Source of the DNA: an uncultured Opitutia bacterium
Lineage (GTDB): Bacteria > Verrucomicrobiota > Verrucomicrobiia > Opitutales > Opitutaceae
Assembly (NCBI GenBank): GCA_903827245.1
Contig: CAIKHO010000027.1
Span: forward strand, 1-64,000
Direction: 5' to 3'
DNA length: 64,000 bases
Of this stretch, positions 55,490 to 63,161 are shown piece by piece; positions within the stretch are counted from its first letter, which is position 1; the number at the start of each line of letters is the position of its first letter. Position numbers and translations under genes: made by a program. The notes beneath the pieces are model-generated. The model was not told the DNA's origin and searched no databases. It worked only from the letters and a program-made list of their open reading frames with translations.

Positions 55490-55600
55490 TGGGGGTAAGG
55501 GGGAAAACGAAATAAGGGACCAGAAGCGGGAAATTGGAAATCAGAAAAGAGCGGGGACAAAAGGGGCGATGCACTGGGGGGGGGCTTTCAAACCGGTGAT

Positions 55601-55683
55601 GGAGACGCGACCTCCCGGTCGCGCTCGGACAGCGACCCTCCTGCGCCAAGACTTCGGAGGGCAGGCCGGGAGGTCGCTGCTCC
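55601..55683. repeat. Family-F palindromic repeat, long copy
   Basis: GGAGACGCGACCTCCCGG (55601-55618) and CCGGGAGGTCGCTGCTCC (55666-55683) are inverse copies. TTTCAAACC lies 16 bases before the left arm and also flanks the copy at 57.3 kb. It lies in the 336-base gap between the esterase start and the small basic gene, which otherwise holds only terminators. Confidence 0.8.
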
Positions 55684-55753
55684 AATACAGAACGACAGGC
55701 GGAGTTTCAAAACGCGCCCCGGCATCGGCCTTCCCGCATCTTTTCGGCGGCAC

Positions 55754-55785
55754 AAAAAAACAGCACAGCGTGGAAGCTGTGCTGT
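55754..55785 (-). terminator. Rho-independent terminator of the small basic gene
   Basis: On the minus strand the stem ACAGCACAGC/GCTGTGCTGT (10 bp) is followed by a run of seven T residues. It lies 40 bases past the stop codon of the 33-residue gene. A second hairpin (GGCCGGA/TCCGGCC, 55795-55812) sits between them. Confidence 0.9.
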
Positions 55786-55825
55786 GAGGACCAAGGCCGG
55801 AAAAATCCGGCCGGAAGGGCGGCAA

Positions 55826-55927
55826 TTACTTGCCGCTCTTCTTGGCGCGCTTTGCGACCTTCTTCTGCTTGGCGGTTTTCGCCGGGGCCTTCTTGGTCTG
55901 TTTTTTGGAATTCTGGGACTTTGCCAT
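55826..55927 (-). CDS. 33-residue Lys/Ala-rich basic protein
   Basis: A short gene with ATG at 55927 and stop TAA at 55826. The protein is 33 residues with about 14 lysines and arginines (starts MAKSQNSKKQTKK, ends AKRAKKSGK). An AGAAAGA stretch about 10 bases before the ATG can serve as ribosome binding site, and a strong terminator follows. It resembles tiny histone-H1-like or ribosome-associated basic proteins, but this is only a compositional similarity. Confidence 0.6.
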   Translation of the reverse strand: MAKSQNSKKQTKKAPAKTAKQKKVAKRAKKSGK

Positions 55928-56329
55928 TTTGTATCTTTCTGTTGATTTTCAGTCGTAGAACCGGCCGGGAAACTCAGGTCAGGACAACGATGTCCTGGCG
56001 ATTTGGTTGATTTAGGAATCCCTTGGCACCTGATGTTTGATTCCTCTTCCGCGCAACAAGCAAGGTGCAATACAGGCCGCACCGTCGCGGGCCCAACCGC
56101 TCCGTTGCGAAAAAATCCTCTTTCACGCTGCGATCCCGCAGCACTTCGCGATCATTTCGCCGTTTTGAAACACGCCCGCTCTCTTCTGCACCCAAGGGTC
56201 TTTGCCGGTGTTTTCTCATTTCATCCTGCTCGCTCATTCACCCGGGCCGGGAAATCGCCGCGCTTGCGCAACCACGGCAGGGAAACATACGTCTGATGGC
56301 GTAACCCGATTCCCCGCTTTTTTCTTTCC
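55928..56329. other. 402-base intergenic region, nothing recognised
   Basis: No tRNA, repeat or convincing gene was seen. It contains the promoters of the divergent small basic gene and the secreted protein at 56330, which cannot be located exactly. An 87-codon open frame on the minus strand lacks features of a real protein. Confidence 0.5.
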
Positions 56330-57280
56330 ATGGAGAAAATTCATTCGCCCTCTCATGGCACCGGTCGCGCGACAATTTCCCGCAGGTTGCGGCACCTCGC
56401 CTGGGTGACCGCTGCGGTCTGGGCGGCGGCGTCCGCCCCGGCCAGTCCCACGGATGCCGCCATCGTCGCGGTCATGAAGTTGCCCGACCAGCCCAACTAC
56501 AGTTGGGTTTGCAGCATCAGCAGTGGAAATTCCGGCGCGATCTCGACCATTCTCGGCGAGACGGAAAGGGGCGGATATACCACGATCACCGACAGCAACC
56601 CCACCCCGCTGCTGCTGCGCCGGCTGGGCCCCGGCAACGGCGGCACGGCGAATGCCGTTTTCAAGGGCGACAATGACTGCGTCATCCAGACCTCCAGCGG
56701 ATGGAAAACGCCCTCGGAATTGCCCAAGGCCTCGCCGGCGTCGCAGTCACCTGGCGGCGGGCGGCGTGGTGGCGGCCGGGGCCGGCGCAGCGGCGCGGCG
56801 AGTTCCGACCCGGGGGACATGACGGACACGGGAACCGGCGGCACCTCCCTGCCCGGCGCCGGCCGCCGTGGCCCTCCGAGCGGTTCCTACGATTTGGATT
56901 TCGCCATTCGGCATCCCGCGGAGGAGCTGGAGATCATCATTGGCGGCAACGCCGAGCTCACCGGCAACAGCATCACCTGTTCGGGCAAGCTCACCGAGAG
57001 TGCGGCCATGCAATTCATGAGTTCCTTTGGACAGCCCCTCGCCAACCCCACCCACGCGAGCGCCACCTTCGCGATCTATATGCGTGACGGAATCCCCTCG
57101 CGCTACGTGGTGACGCTCGACGGCACGGCTACCATTGGTTCGGATCCCAAGGAGCTGCCGGTGCATTGGATTCTCACCACCGACCTGAAGGACATCGGAA
57201 AAACGCAGGTCTACGTGCCACCCGAGGCCAAGGCCCGCCTCGACGCGGCCATCGCCACCCGCGCCAAGACTGGGAACTGA
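56330..57280 (+). CDS. Secreted Gly/Arg-rich protein of unknown function
   Basis: A 316-residue protein with an ATG at 56330 and signal peptide (about 20-40, APASPTD). The middle is a Gly/Arg/Ser-rich linker (GGGRRGGGRGRRSG), flanked by ordered regions (CSISSGNSGAISTILGETER and DLDFAIRHPAEELEIIIGG). I do not recognise the family. It stands alone, with repeats downstream. Confidence 0.68.
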   Translation: MEKIHSPSHGTGRATISRRLRHLAWVTAAVWAAASAPASPTDAAIVAVMKLPDQPNYSWVCSISSGNSGAISTILGETERGGYTTITDSNPTPLLLRRLGPGNGGTANAVFKGDNDCVIQTSSGWKTPSELPKASPASQSPGGGRRGGGRGRRSGAASSDPGDMTDTGTGGTSLPGAGRRGPPSGSYDLDFAIRHPAEELEIIIGGNAELTGNSITCSGKLTESAAMQFMSSFGQPLANPTHASATFAIYMRDGIPSRYVVTLDGTATIGSDPKELPVHWILTTDLKDIGKTQVYVPPEAKARLDAAIATRAKTGN

Positions 57281-57330
57281 GCAGGACAGGCCGGAGGCTC
57301 CTTTAACTCAAGCCCCCTGTCGCTCTGAGT

Positions 57331-57360
57331 TGGAGCAGCGACCAAGAGGTCGCGTCTCCA
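57331..57360. repeat. Family-F palindromic repeat, short hairpin copy
   Basis: TGGAGCAGCGACC and GGTCGCGTCTCCA are inverse with one mismatch around AAGA. It shares GGAGACGCGACC and a nearby TTTCAAACC with the copy at 55.6 kb. It lies between converging genes. Confidence 0.75.
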
Positions 57361-57390
57361 GCATGGTTTGAAACTTTCCCGAAATGATTC

Positions 57391-57535
57391 CGGCTCAGCC
57401 GGAATGATGCAGTTGAACCGCAGCAATCAGTGTAGCAGCCGAGATAACGAGGCAGAGTTTGGTGACTCACTTCAAGCCAGCCTCCTCACGTCGGCTGCTA
57501 CAGGCGACAGCATCGTTCCGGCTCAGGCAAACTCG
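57391..57535. repeat. Family-E palindromic repeat, copy 3
   Basis: CAGCCGGAATGATGC and GCATCGTTCCGGCTC are the outer inverse arms. Inside, TAGCAGCCGAGATAACGAGG and CCTCCTCACGTCGGCTGCTA are inverse copies. Matches the 6.2 and 41.0 kb copies. It lies between converging genes at 56330 and 57576. Confidence 0.85.
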
Positions 57536-57575
57536 GCCTTGGCCGGATCCAATTCCACTTTCTGCCTCACCCCGC

Positions 57576-58070
57576 TCAGGACGTTGTGCTCGTCTTGACC
57601 TTGTCGCACGCGTCCTGCACGCGCTGGATGGCGCGGCCTACCTTGTCCCTTTCGTCGTTCCAGGTCTTGTCCGTTGCGGCGGCCACGGCGACGGCGGCAG
57701 ATCTCAAGGAGGCTCGCGCATTTTTAAGTTCCATCATGGCGATTTCCGAGTCCCGGGCATCACCCGCCACGGCGGCCCGCTGGGCATTGAATCCGGTAAT
57801 CTGGTCATCGAATTTTTTCTCGATCATGCTGAGACCGGCGACAAACGCCGCGCTCATGCTGTACGTGTTGTTTTTAATGTCATTCCAAGTCGGCGCCGCC
57901 ACGTCCGGCGGCGGAGCATGCTCGACCTCCGAGGCCGCCGGGACCGTTCGTGCGGGCGGCGCGGACGAGACCGGCGGATTTTGCGCGGTCTGGTCTTTCG
58001 CCGAACAACCTACCGTCAAAAACAGGCTGCCGACGGTCATGGCAAGAAGGGGGAATCGATGGGTTTTCAT
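57576..58070 (-). CDS. Lipoprotein with coiled-coil C-terminus, unknown function
   Basis: A 164-residue lipoprotein, lipobox LTVGC (Cys22), Pro/Ala linker (23-55), then a helical region (IEKKFDDQITGFNAQRAAVA, SLRSAAVAVAAATDKTWNDE). Known family not recognised. Stands on the minus strand upstream of dnaJ-like by 69 bases. Confidence 0.78.
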   Translation of the reverse strand: MKTHRFPLLAMTVGSLFLTVGCSAKDQTAQNPPVSSAPPARTVPAASEVEHAPPPDVAAPTWNDIKNNTYSMSAAFVAGLSMIEKKFDDQITGFNAQRAAVAGDARDSEIAMMELKNARASLRSAAVAVAAATDKTWNDERDKVGRAIQRVQDACDKVKTSTTS

Positions 58071-58139
58071 GTTAAGGCGCAGGGCTGCGTGGGAGCAGTG
58101 TACGCGCTGACACCATCGATCACCATGGGGTGTTACCCG

Positions 58140-59123
58140 TCATGGCAGCTTCCTCGGCTCGAATTTCGAGGTGGCCGCCAGCTGCTCCCACAGTGCGCGT
58201 TCCTCGCCCGAGACCTCGGGCGGTACTTGGATGCACACCGTCGCATAGAGATCGCCGCGGCCTCCACTTTCCTGCGGCAGGCCCAGTCCGCGCAATCGCA
58301 GCTGGCTTCCGGCCGACGTGCCGGGCGGCACCCGCAACGATGTTGTCCCGTCAAGCGTCGGAATTTTCGCCTGCACCCCGAGCACCGCTTCCCACGGTGC
58401 CAGGTCGAGGTCGCAATGCAGGTCGGCCCCGTGCACACTGAAGTCCGGATGACGGGCCAGACGCACGCGGAGGTACAGATCGCCGGCCGGGGCGCCGCCA
58501 AACCCCGCGCCGCCCTGTCCGGTCAGACGGATGCGCTGCCCTTCGCGCACACCTGCCGGAATCTTCACCTGGTAGGAATCGGTCCGGTCGGCGGTCCGGG
58601 ACCCGCCGGGCCGGCGCAGAGTCACCTTGCGCAGCGAACCGCGCAGGGCCTCCTCCAAGGTGACAAGCAGATCGGCCTCAACATCGCGCCCGGGGTGCGC
58701 GAACGCCTCCGCGTCTTCCTCTGCCGCCGGCCCCGCTCCGCGGCGCGAGCCGTTGAAACCTTCCCGGCTGCCGCCAAAGAAAGACTCGAAAAAGTCGCTG
58801 AATCCCGTGCCGCCAAATTCGAAGTCGGGTTCCCCCCCGGGTGATGCCCCCGGGCCGCGCCGCCCCGCACGGGGCATGGTGGGGCCGCCGCCATCCTGCC
58901 AGTTGGCGCCAAGCTCATCGTAGCGCCGGCGCTTCTCGGGATCACTCAGGACCTCGTAGGCCTCGTTGATCTCCTTGAATTTCACTTCTCCGGTGGCCTT
59001 GTTCTTCGCCACGTCGGGATGGTACAGCCGCGCCAGTTTGCGAAAGGCCTGCTTGATCTCGTCGGGCGTCGCGGTGCGGGTCACACCCAGCGTTTCGTAG
59101 TAGTCCTTGAATTTGACGGCCAT
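58140..59123 (-). CDS. DnaJ-family co-chaperone, CbpA type
   Basis: A 327-residue protein. J domain (1-70) with HPD in [10 protein letters not shown], Gly/Phe-rich region (about 75-125), then the two C-terminal substrate-binding beta domains ([47 protein letters not shown]). No zinc-finger, so it is CbpA-like, not classical DnaJ. It stimulates DnaK ATPase. It lies on the same strand as the helicase gene, 81 bases apart. Confidence 0.93.
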   Translation of the reverse strand: MAVKFKDYYETLGVTRTATPDEIKQAFRKLARLYHPDVAKNKATGEVKFKEINEAYEVLSDPEKRRRYDELGANWQDGGGPTMPRAGRRGPGASPGGEPDFEFGGTGFSDFFESFFGGSREGFNGSRRGAGPAAEEDAEAFAHPGRDVEADLLVTLEEALRGSLRKVTLRRPGGSRTADRTDSYQVKIPAGVREGQRIRLTGQGGAGFGGAPAGDLYLRVRLARHPDFSVHGADLHCDLDLAPWEAVLGVQAKIPTLDGTTSLRVPPGTSAGSQLRLRGLGLPQESGGRGDLYATVCIQVPPEVSGEERALWEQLAATSKFEPRKLP

Positions 59124-59204
59124 GTCCGCAGAGCATGCTCAGGTCGGCGAACGAAACAACCCCAAGTGTGATTTCACCGCCGGCCACCCCGAGTGGCCCG
59201 GCCC

Positions 59205-60524
59205 TCACGGCCGTCCGCGCGGCAGCCGCCGGTGCCAGGCAAACGCATTCGCGGGCGGTGCAGGATTCAGCGGCGGCACGGGCTCCACCGCTTTGATCCC
59301 CGCTGCGGCCTCGCGCAGTTTGTCCTTCTTGCTTTTGCGCCGGCCCTTCACCCCGCCGCCTCCGGGCGCGAGTGGCGGCGCGATCTCGACCGGCTCAAAC
59401 CCGGCAACCTGTTCGCGGTCCAAGCGGAGTCCCTGGCGTTTTTCAATCAGGCGGAAATGGGCGTCCGTTTCCGCGCTGATGAAACTGACCGCCGCACCCG
59501 AGGCCCCGGCGCGTCCGGTGCGGCCGATCCGGTGCACATAGTCAACCGGCGAGCGCGGCAGGTCGTAGTTCACCACCACCGGCAGGTCCGCGATGTCGAG
59601 TCCGCGCGCGGCGACATCGGTCGCCACCAGCACCCGCGCCTTAGCCGCCTTGAAATCGGCCAGCGCCTGCGTCCGCGCTCCCTGGCTGAGTTCGCCGTGC
59701 AGCGCGGTCGCGGCGAGGCCGGCCCGCCGGAGCTTTTCCGCGACGTGCTCCGTCGCATACTTGGTGGCGACAAACACCAGGACCCGCGGCCACGGATTCG
59801 TCTCGATCAAGTGCCGGAGCAACTGCGTGCGCCGCGGCGCATCGATCTCGATGGCCCGCTGGAGGATCGCCGGGGTCGTCGCTGGCCCCGCGGCGATCTC
59901 GATCCGCAACGGGTCGTGCAGCAGGCCCTCCGCGAAGGCCTGCACCGCGGGCGGAAACGTGGCGGAAAACAGCAGGCTTTGGCGTCGAGCCGGAAGCAGC
60001 GCGAGGATCCGCCCAAGCTCTTCCGCGAAGCCGAGCGCAAAAAGCCGGTCCGCCTCGTCAAGCACCAGCGTCGAAACGGCCGCGAGGGAGACTGCGTTGT
60101 GCCCGATCAAATCCAGCAGCCGCCCCGGGGTCGCGACGATCACATCGGCGCCGCCGCCGAGGGCCATCATCTGCGGGTTGATCGACACGCCGCCGTACAC
60201 CACCAGGGTCTTGAGGGGCGCCGGCAAATAACGGCCGAAATGCCGGATGGCCGCCCCGATTTGCGCCGCCAGTTCGCGCGTGGGCACGAGGATCAGGGCG
60301 CGCACGAGGCGTCCGCGTTCGCGGGGTCCCGATGAAAGCCGTTGCAGCAGCGGCAAGGCGAACGCGGCGGTCTTGCCCGAGCCGGTCTGGGCCGCCGCCC
60401 GGACATCGCGCCCCTCCAGGATCGCCGGGATCACAGCGGCCTGGACCGGCGTGACCTCGAGGTAGTTCCAATCGCTGGCGGCCCGCTGGAGCGGCTCCGT
60501 GAGGCCAAGGGAGGAAAACGGCAT
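59205..60524 (-). CDS. DEAD-box RNA helicase (RhlE-like)
   Basis: A 439-residue helicase from the ATG at 60524 (MPFSSLGLTEPLQRA). Q motif VTPVQAAVIP, motif I AQTGSGKT, Ia PTRELAAQI, II DEAD in VLDEADRLF, III SAT in LFSATFPP, V/VI region ARGLDIADLP and HRIGRTGRAG. The C-terminal extension is basic (GGVKGRRKSKKDKLREA). It unwinds structured RNA, for example in ribosome assembly or mRNA decay. Confidence 0.95.
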   Translation of the reverse strand: MPFSSLGLTEPLQRAASDWNYLEVTPVQAAVIPAILEGRDVRAAAQTGSGKTAAFALPLLQRLSSGPRERGRLVRALILVPTRELAAQIGAAIRHFGRYLPAPLKTLVVYGGVSINPQMMALGGGADVIVATPGRLLDLIGHNAVSLAAVSTLVLDEADRLFALGFAEELGRILALLPARRQSLLFSATFPPAVQAFAEGLLHDPLRIEIAAGPATTPAILQRAIEIDAPRRTQLLRHLIETNPWPRVLVFVATKYATEHVAEKLRRAGLAATALHGELSQGARTQALADFKAAKARVLVATDVAARGLDIADLPVVVNYDLPRSPVDYVHRIGRTGRAGASGAAVSFISAETDAHFRLIEKRQGLRLDREQVAGFEPVEIAPPLAPGGGGVKGRRKSKKDKLREAAAGIKAVEPVPPLNPAPPANAFAWHRRLPRGRP

Positions 60525-60592
60525 GAGGTATAGTGAGGGTGCGAGTGGACGAAGCAAAGCTCTCTGCCGATGAAAGCGATCCGACAATTGCC

Positions 60593-61711
60593 TTATCGCG
60601 TCCCGGCTCCGGGCGTTCCAACCTGCTCGGCCGGATGCGGCCCTGCCGCCGGATGCTTGACGTGGCTCCACCGCCACGAATCCAACTCGGGCCAGTGCCC
60701 CACCCGCAGCGTGACCTCGATGACGTCACCCGCGGCAAAATCATCCCGGTCTGTGCGGAGAATCCGAAACCCCCAGTGCGGCGCCCGGTGCGGATCGAGC
60801 GGACCCGAGCCCAGGGAAAGGTCGCCGTCCACCCGGGCCCGGAAATAGACCGCGTAGCCGTCCAGCCGGCCGGCATTCACCACCGTGCGCGAAAAGTGCA
60901 GCTCGTGCGGCAGGCCGGCCTCGGTCACGGTGTGCAGGTCGACGGTCAGCGCCGGTTGCGGCTCGCCGAGGAAATGCTGGACCAGGCCGAGATCGCTGCT
61001 GCAGAGGTGATAATAACCCGGATCCTGCGGGCGGCTTCGTTCCAGGCAGGAATAGTCGTAGCCCTGCACGTTGAGCTCCCAGAGGAACGGCACGAGGCGT
61101 CCGTCCCGGATCTTGATCGGCTCGCAGAAGAACTCGAACCGGCTCGGCAAGATCAGGCCGCCGGGCCGCAGCACCCGGTCGCGCAGGTCGGTGACGTTCG
61201 CCACCATGGCCTCGTCAAACAGGCAGTCGCCCATCTGCTCGTGCAGGATCACGTCGACCGGCTCCGCCACCTTGAACTCCTTGCTGTGGGTCGCGACGAA
61301 CTCGACGCGTTTCACCCCGTTGTGCTCCGCGAGGCTGCGCGCCTGCTCCAGGATCGGCGAGTGATCGATCGCATAGACTTGGGCCGCGCCGCGCCGGGAC
61401 GCGAGGGCCGCCAGGATCCCCGTTCCCGTGCCAAGGTCCACCACCCGGTCGCCCGGTTGGATATGGCGGTTGATCGCCGCCCGGTAGAAATTCATCCGTG
61501 GCTTGTCCGCCAGCATGCGCTCCTGCTCGTGAAAGCTGGCGAAATAACGGCCGTTGAACTCGCGGTAGCGCGTCTCCGCGGTCGGTTCAGCCGGATAGAC
61601 CCATGCCGCCAGGCCCGGCCGCGCCCGCACCCAGATCCCGGCCCGCGCCAATAGGCGCCGGCAGAGGGAAAACATGGCCGAGCTGAGACGCTGCAAAGGA
61701 TGAAAGGACAT
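60593..61711 (-). CDS. PRMT-like protein arginine methyltransferase family member
   Basis: A 372-residue class I methyltransferase from the ATG at 61711. It has motif I VVDLGTGTGILAALA, the PRMT-like upstream helix EQERMLADKPRMNFYRAAI and a double-E-like loop HEQMGDCLFDE that in PRMTs binds the arginine. A beta-barrel-like C-terminal half (YHLCSSDLGLVQHFLG, FRARVDGDLSLG) is also typical. Bacterial relatives are rare and poorly studied. It lies 68 bases before the helicase gene start, whose tail is Arg/Lys-rich, so an interplay is possible but unproven. Confidence 0.85.
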   Translation of the reverse strand: MSFHPLQRLSSAMFSLCRRLLARAGIWVRARPGLAAWVYPAEPTAETRYREFNGRYFASFHEQERMLADKPRMNFYRAAINRHIQPGDRVVDLGTGTGILAALASRRGAAQVYAIDHSPILEQARSLAEHNGVKRVEFVATHSKEFKVAEPVDVILHEQMGDCLFDEAMVANVTDLRDRVLRPGGLILPSRFEFFCEPIKIRDGRLVPFLWELNVQGYDYSCLERSRPQDPGYYHLCSSDLGLVQHFLGEPQPALTVDLHTVTEAGLPHELHFSRTVVNAGRLDGYAVYFRARVDGDLSLGSGPLDPHRAPHWGFRILRTDRDDFAAGDVIEVTLRVGHWPELDSWRWSHVKHPAAGPHPAEQVGTPGAGTR

Positions 61712-61811
61712 CGGTGGAGGAGCCGCGCGAGCCGGCTGGACCGACCATGTTGCCGCTGCGTTACGCGGACTGCAACTGGAAGCTTCTTTTGGCGGCGTAT
61801 CAGTTTGAAAA

Positions 61812-61840
61812 TGTAGGAGCGGCTTTATGCCGCTCCTGCA
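61812..61840. repeat. Family-D palindromic repeat, short hairpin
   Basis: GGAGCGGC and GCCGCTCC flank TTTAT, with flanking TGTA and TGCA. It shares its first 20 bases with the left arm at 19757. It lies in the 167-base gap before the S4 gene on the other strand. Confidence 0.8.
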
Positions 61841-61878
61841 ATTGAACCGCACCCTTTCTCTGTTCCGCCGCCGCGGGA

Positions 61879-62106
61879 CTATGCGGAAACCACCGTGATG
61901 GTCTGCCCGTCCAGCGTGACCCGGTCGCCCGGCGCGAGCTTCCGGCTCTTGCGCGTCTCCACGGCACCGTTGAGCAGGACCCGGCCGGCCCCGATCGCCT
62001 GCTTCGCCTGGCCCCCGCTGTCCACCAGTCCGCCGAACTTCAGGAACTGGGAGAGTTCGATGGGCATTTGCTTCACGGCAACATCGCGCGGGCTGGTTTC
62101 GTTCAT
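61879..62106 (-). CDS. Small S4-domain RNA-binding protein (YbcJ-like)
   Basis: A 75-residue protein from the ATG at 62106. Contains the S4 motif: LSQFLKFGGLVDSGGQAKQ, IGAGRVLLNGAVETRKSRKL and APGDRVTL. Such one-domain proteins bind RNA, possibly ribosomal. It is divergent from the DTW gene with 134 bases between. Confidence 0.87.
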   Translation of the reverse strand: MNETSPRDVAVKQMPIELSQFLKFGGLVDSGGQAKQAIGAGRVLLNGAVETRKSRKLAPGDRVTLDGQTITVVSA

Positions 62107-62240
62107 GACCCGGCCATTGTGGAGGTGGCGGCGCAACGACGGAAGAACCGATTTACCCGGTGCGTGCCAGCCGCACGCATCCGTCCGGGGTAAATCCCGG
62201 CTTCTTAATTTCTCCTTCTTCCTTCTTACTTTCGCCCGTC

Positions 62241-62993
62241 ATGCCCCGCGAGACCTGCTACCGCTGCTTCTGGCCGAAGGCGCTCTGCTGGTGCCCCACC
62301 CTGCAGCCGATGGAAACGCGCACCCGCTTCGTGTTCCTCATGCATCCGAAGGAATTCAAACACGAAAAGGCCGGCACCGGGCGGCTCGCCCATCTGTGCC
62401 TGCCGAACAGCGAACTCCATATGGGACTGGCCTTCGATGATCATTCCGTGCTTCGCGAACGCCTGGAGGATCCGGCCTACTGGCCCGTCCTGCTCTACCC
62501 GGGTCGGACGGCGCTGAACCTGTCGGACCAGGCCCAGCTTCCAGCCATCCGCGCCTCGCTCGGTCAACGCTCGCTGCTGGTCATTCTCCTCGACGCCACG
62601 TGGAGCGGGGCGCGCAAGATGCTCAAGCTCAGCCCCGTTTTGCAGCGGCTTCCGCGCCTCATGTTCACGCCCGCGGCGCCCAGCCGGTATATCATCAAGC
62701 AGCAACCCCAGGCCGGCTGCCTTTCCACTCTCGAGGCCGTGCACGAATTGCTCACGCTCATGGAGCGGACCGGCCTTGACCAGTACTCGCACCCGGAGCA
62801 ATTGCTCCTACTTTTCCAGCGAATGCAGGATTTCCAAATTCGTTGCGCGTCCGATCCGGCGCGGACTGGCTACCGCCATCAGCCCTACAGCGATCCTGGC
62901 GGGCGCTTGCCCGGCCGGGGCCGGAGCGGCACCCGACGCTCGAAGTATATGCGTGCACCCATCGCCGGGATCCCGGTCGCGCCGCCGTCCTGA
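62241..62993 (+). CDS. tRNA-uridine aminocarboxypropyltransferase (DTW domain)
   Basis: A 250-residue protein from the ATG at 62241. The zinc-binding CYRCFWPKALCWCP is followed by the DTW-domain signature in LDATWSGARKML and SRYIIKQQP. DTW enzymes (TapT family) place an aminocarboxypropyl group on a uridine of tRNA using S-adenosylmethionine. The C-terminus (SDPGGRLPGRGRSGTRR) is basic and longer than usual. Confidence 0.88.
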   Translation: MPRETCYRCFWPKALCWCPTLQPMETRTRFVFLMHPKEFKHEKAGTGRLAHLCLPNSELHMGLAFDDHSVLRERLEDPAYWPVLLYPGRTALNLSDQAQLPAIRASLGQRSLLVILLDATWSGARKMLKLSPVLQRLPRLMFTPAAPSRYIIKQQPQAGCLSTLEAVHELLTLMERTGLDQYSHPEQLLLLFQRMQDFQIRCASDPARTGYRHQPYSDPGGRLPGRGRSGTRRSKYMRAPIAGIPVAPPS

Positions 62994-63161
62994 GTCCGGC
63001 ACGGCTGGCACATTCGCGCGTCACCTCGGCTCCCCACAAGCGTCTCGCCGTGATCCCGTCGCCCCAGCCGCGCCTGTGGTTCTCGTGCCTTGAAATCTGT
63101 CTGTCCTCGGAAATTCCAAACTTCTTAATTCATCCTTCGTGCCTCTTACTTCCCCCACCCC

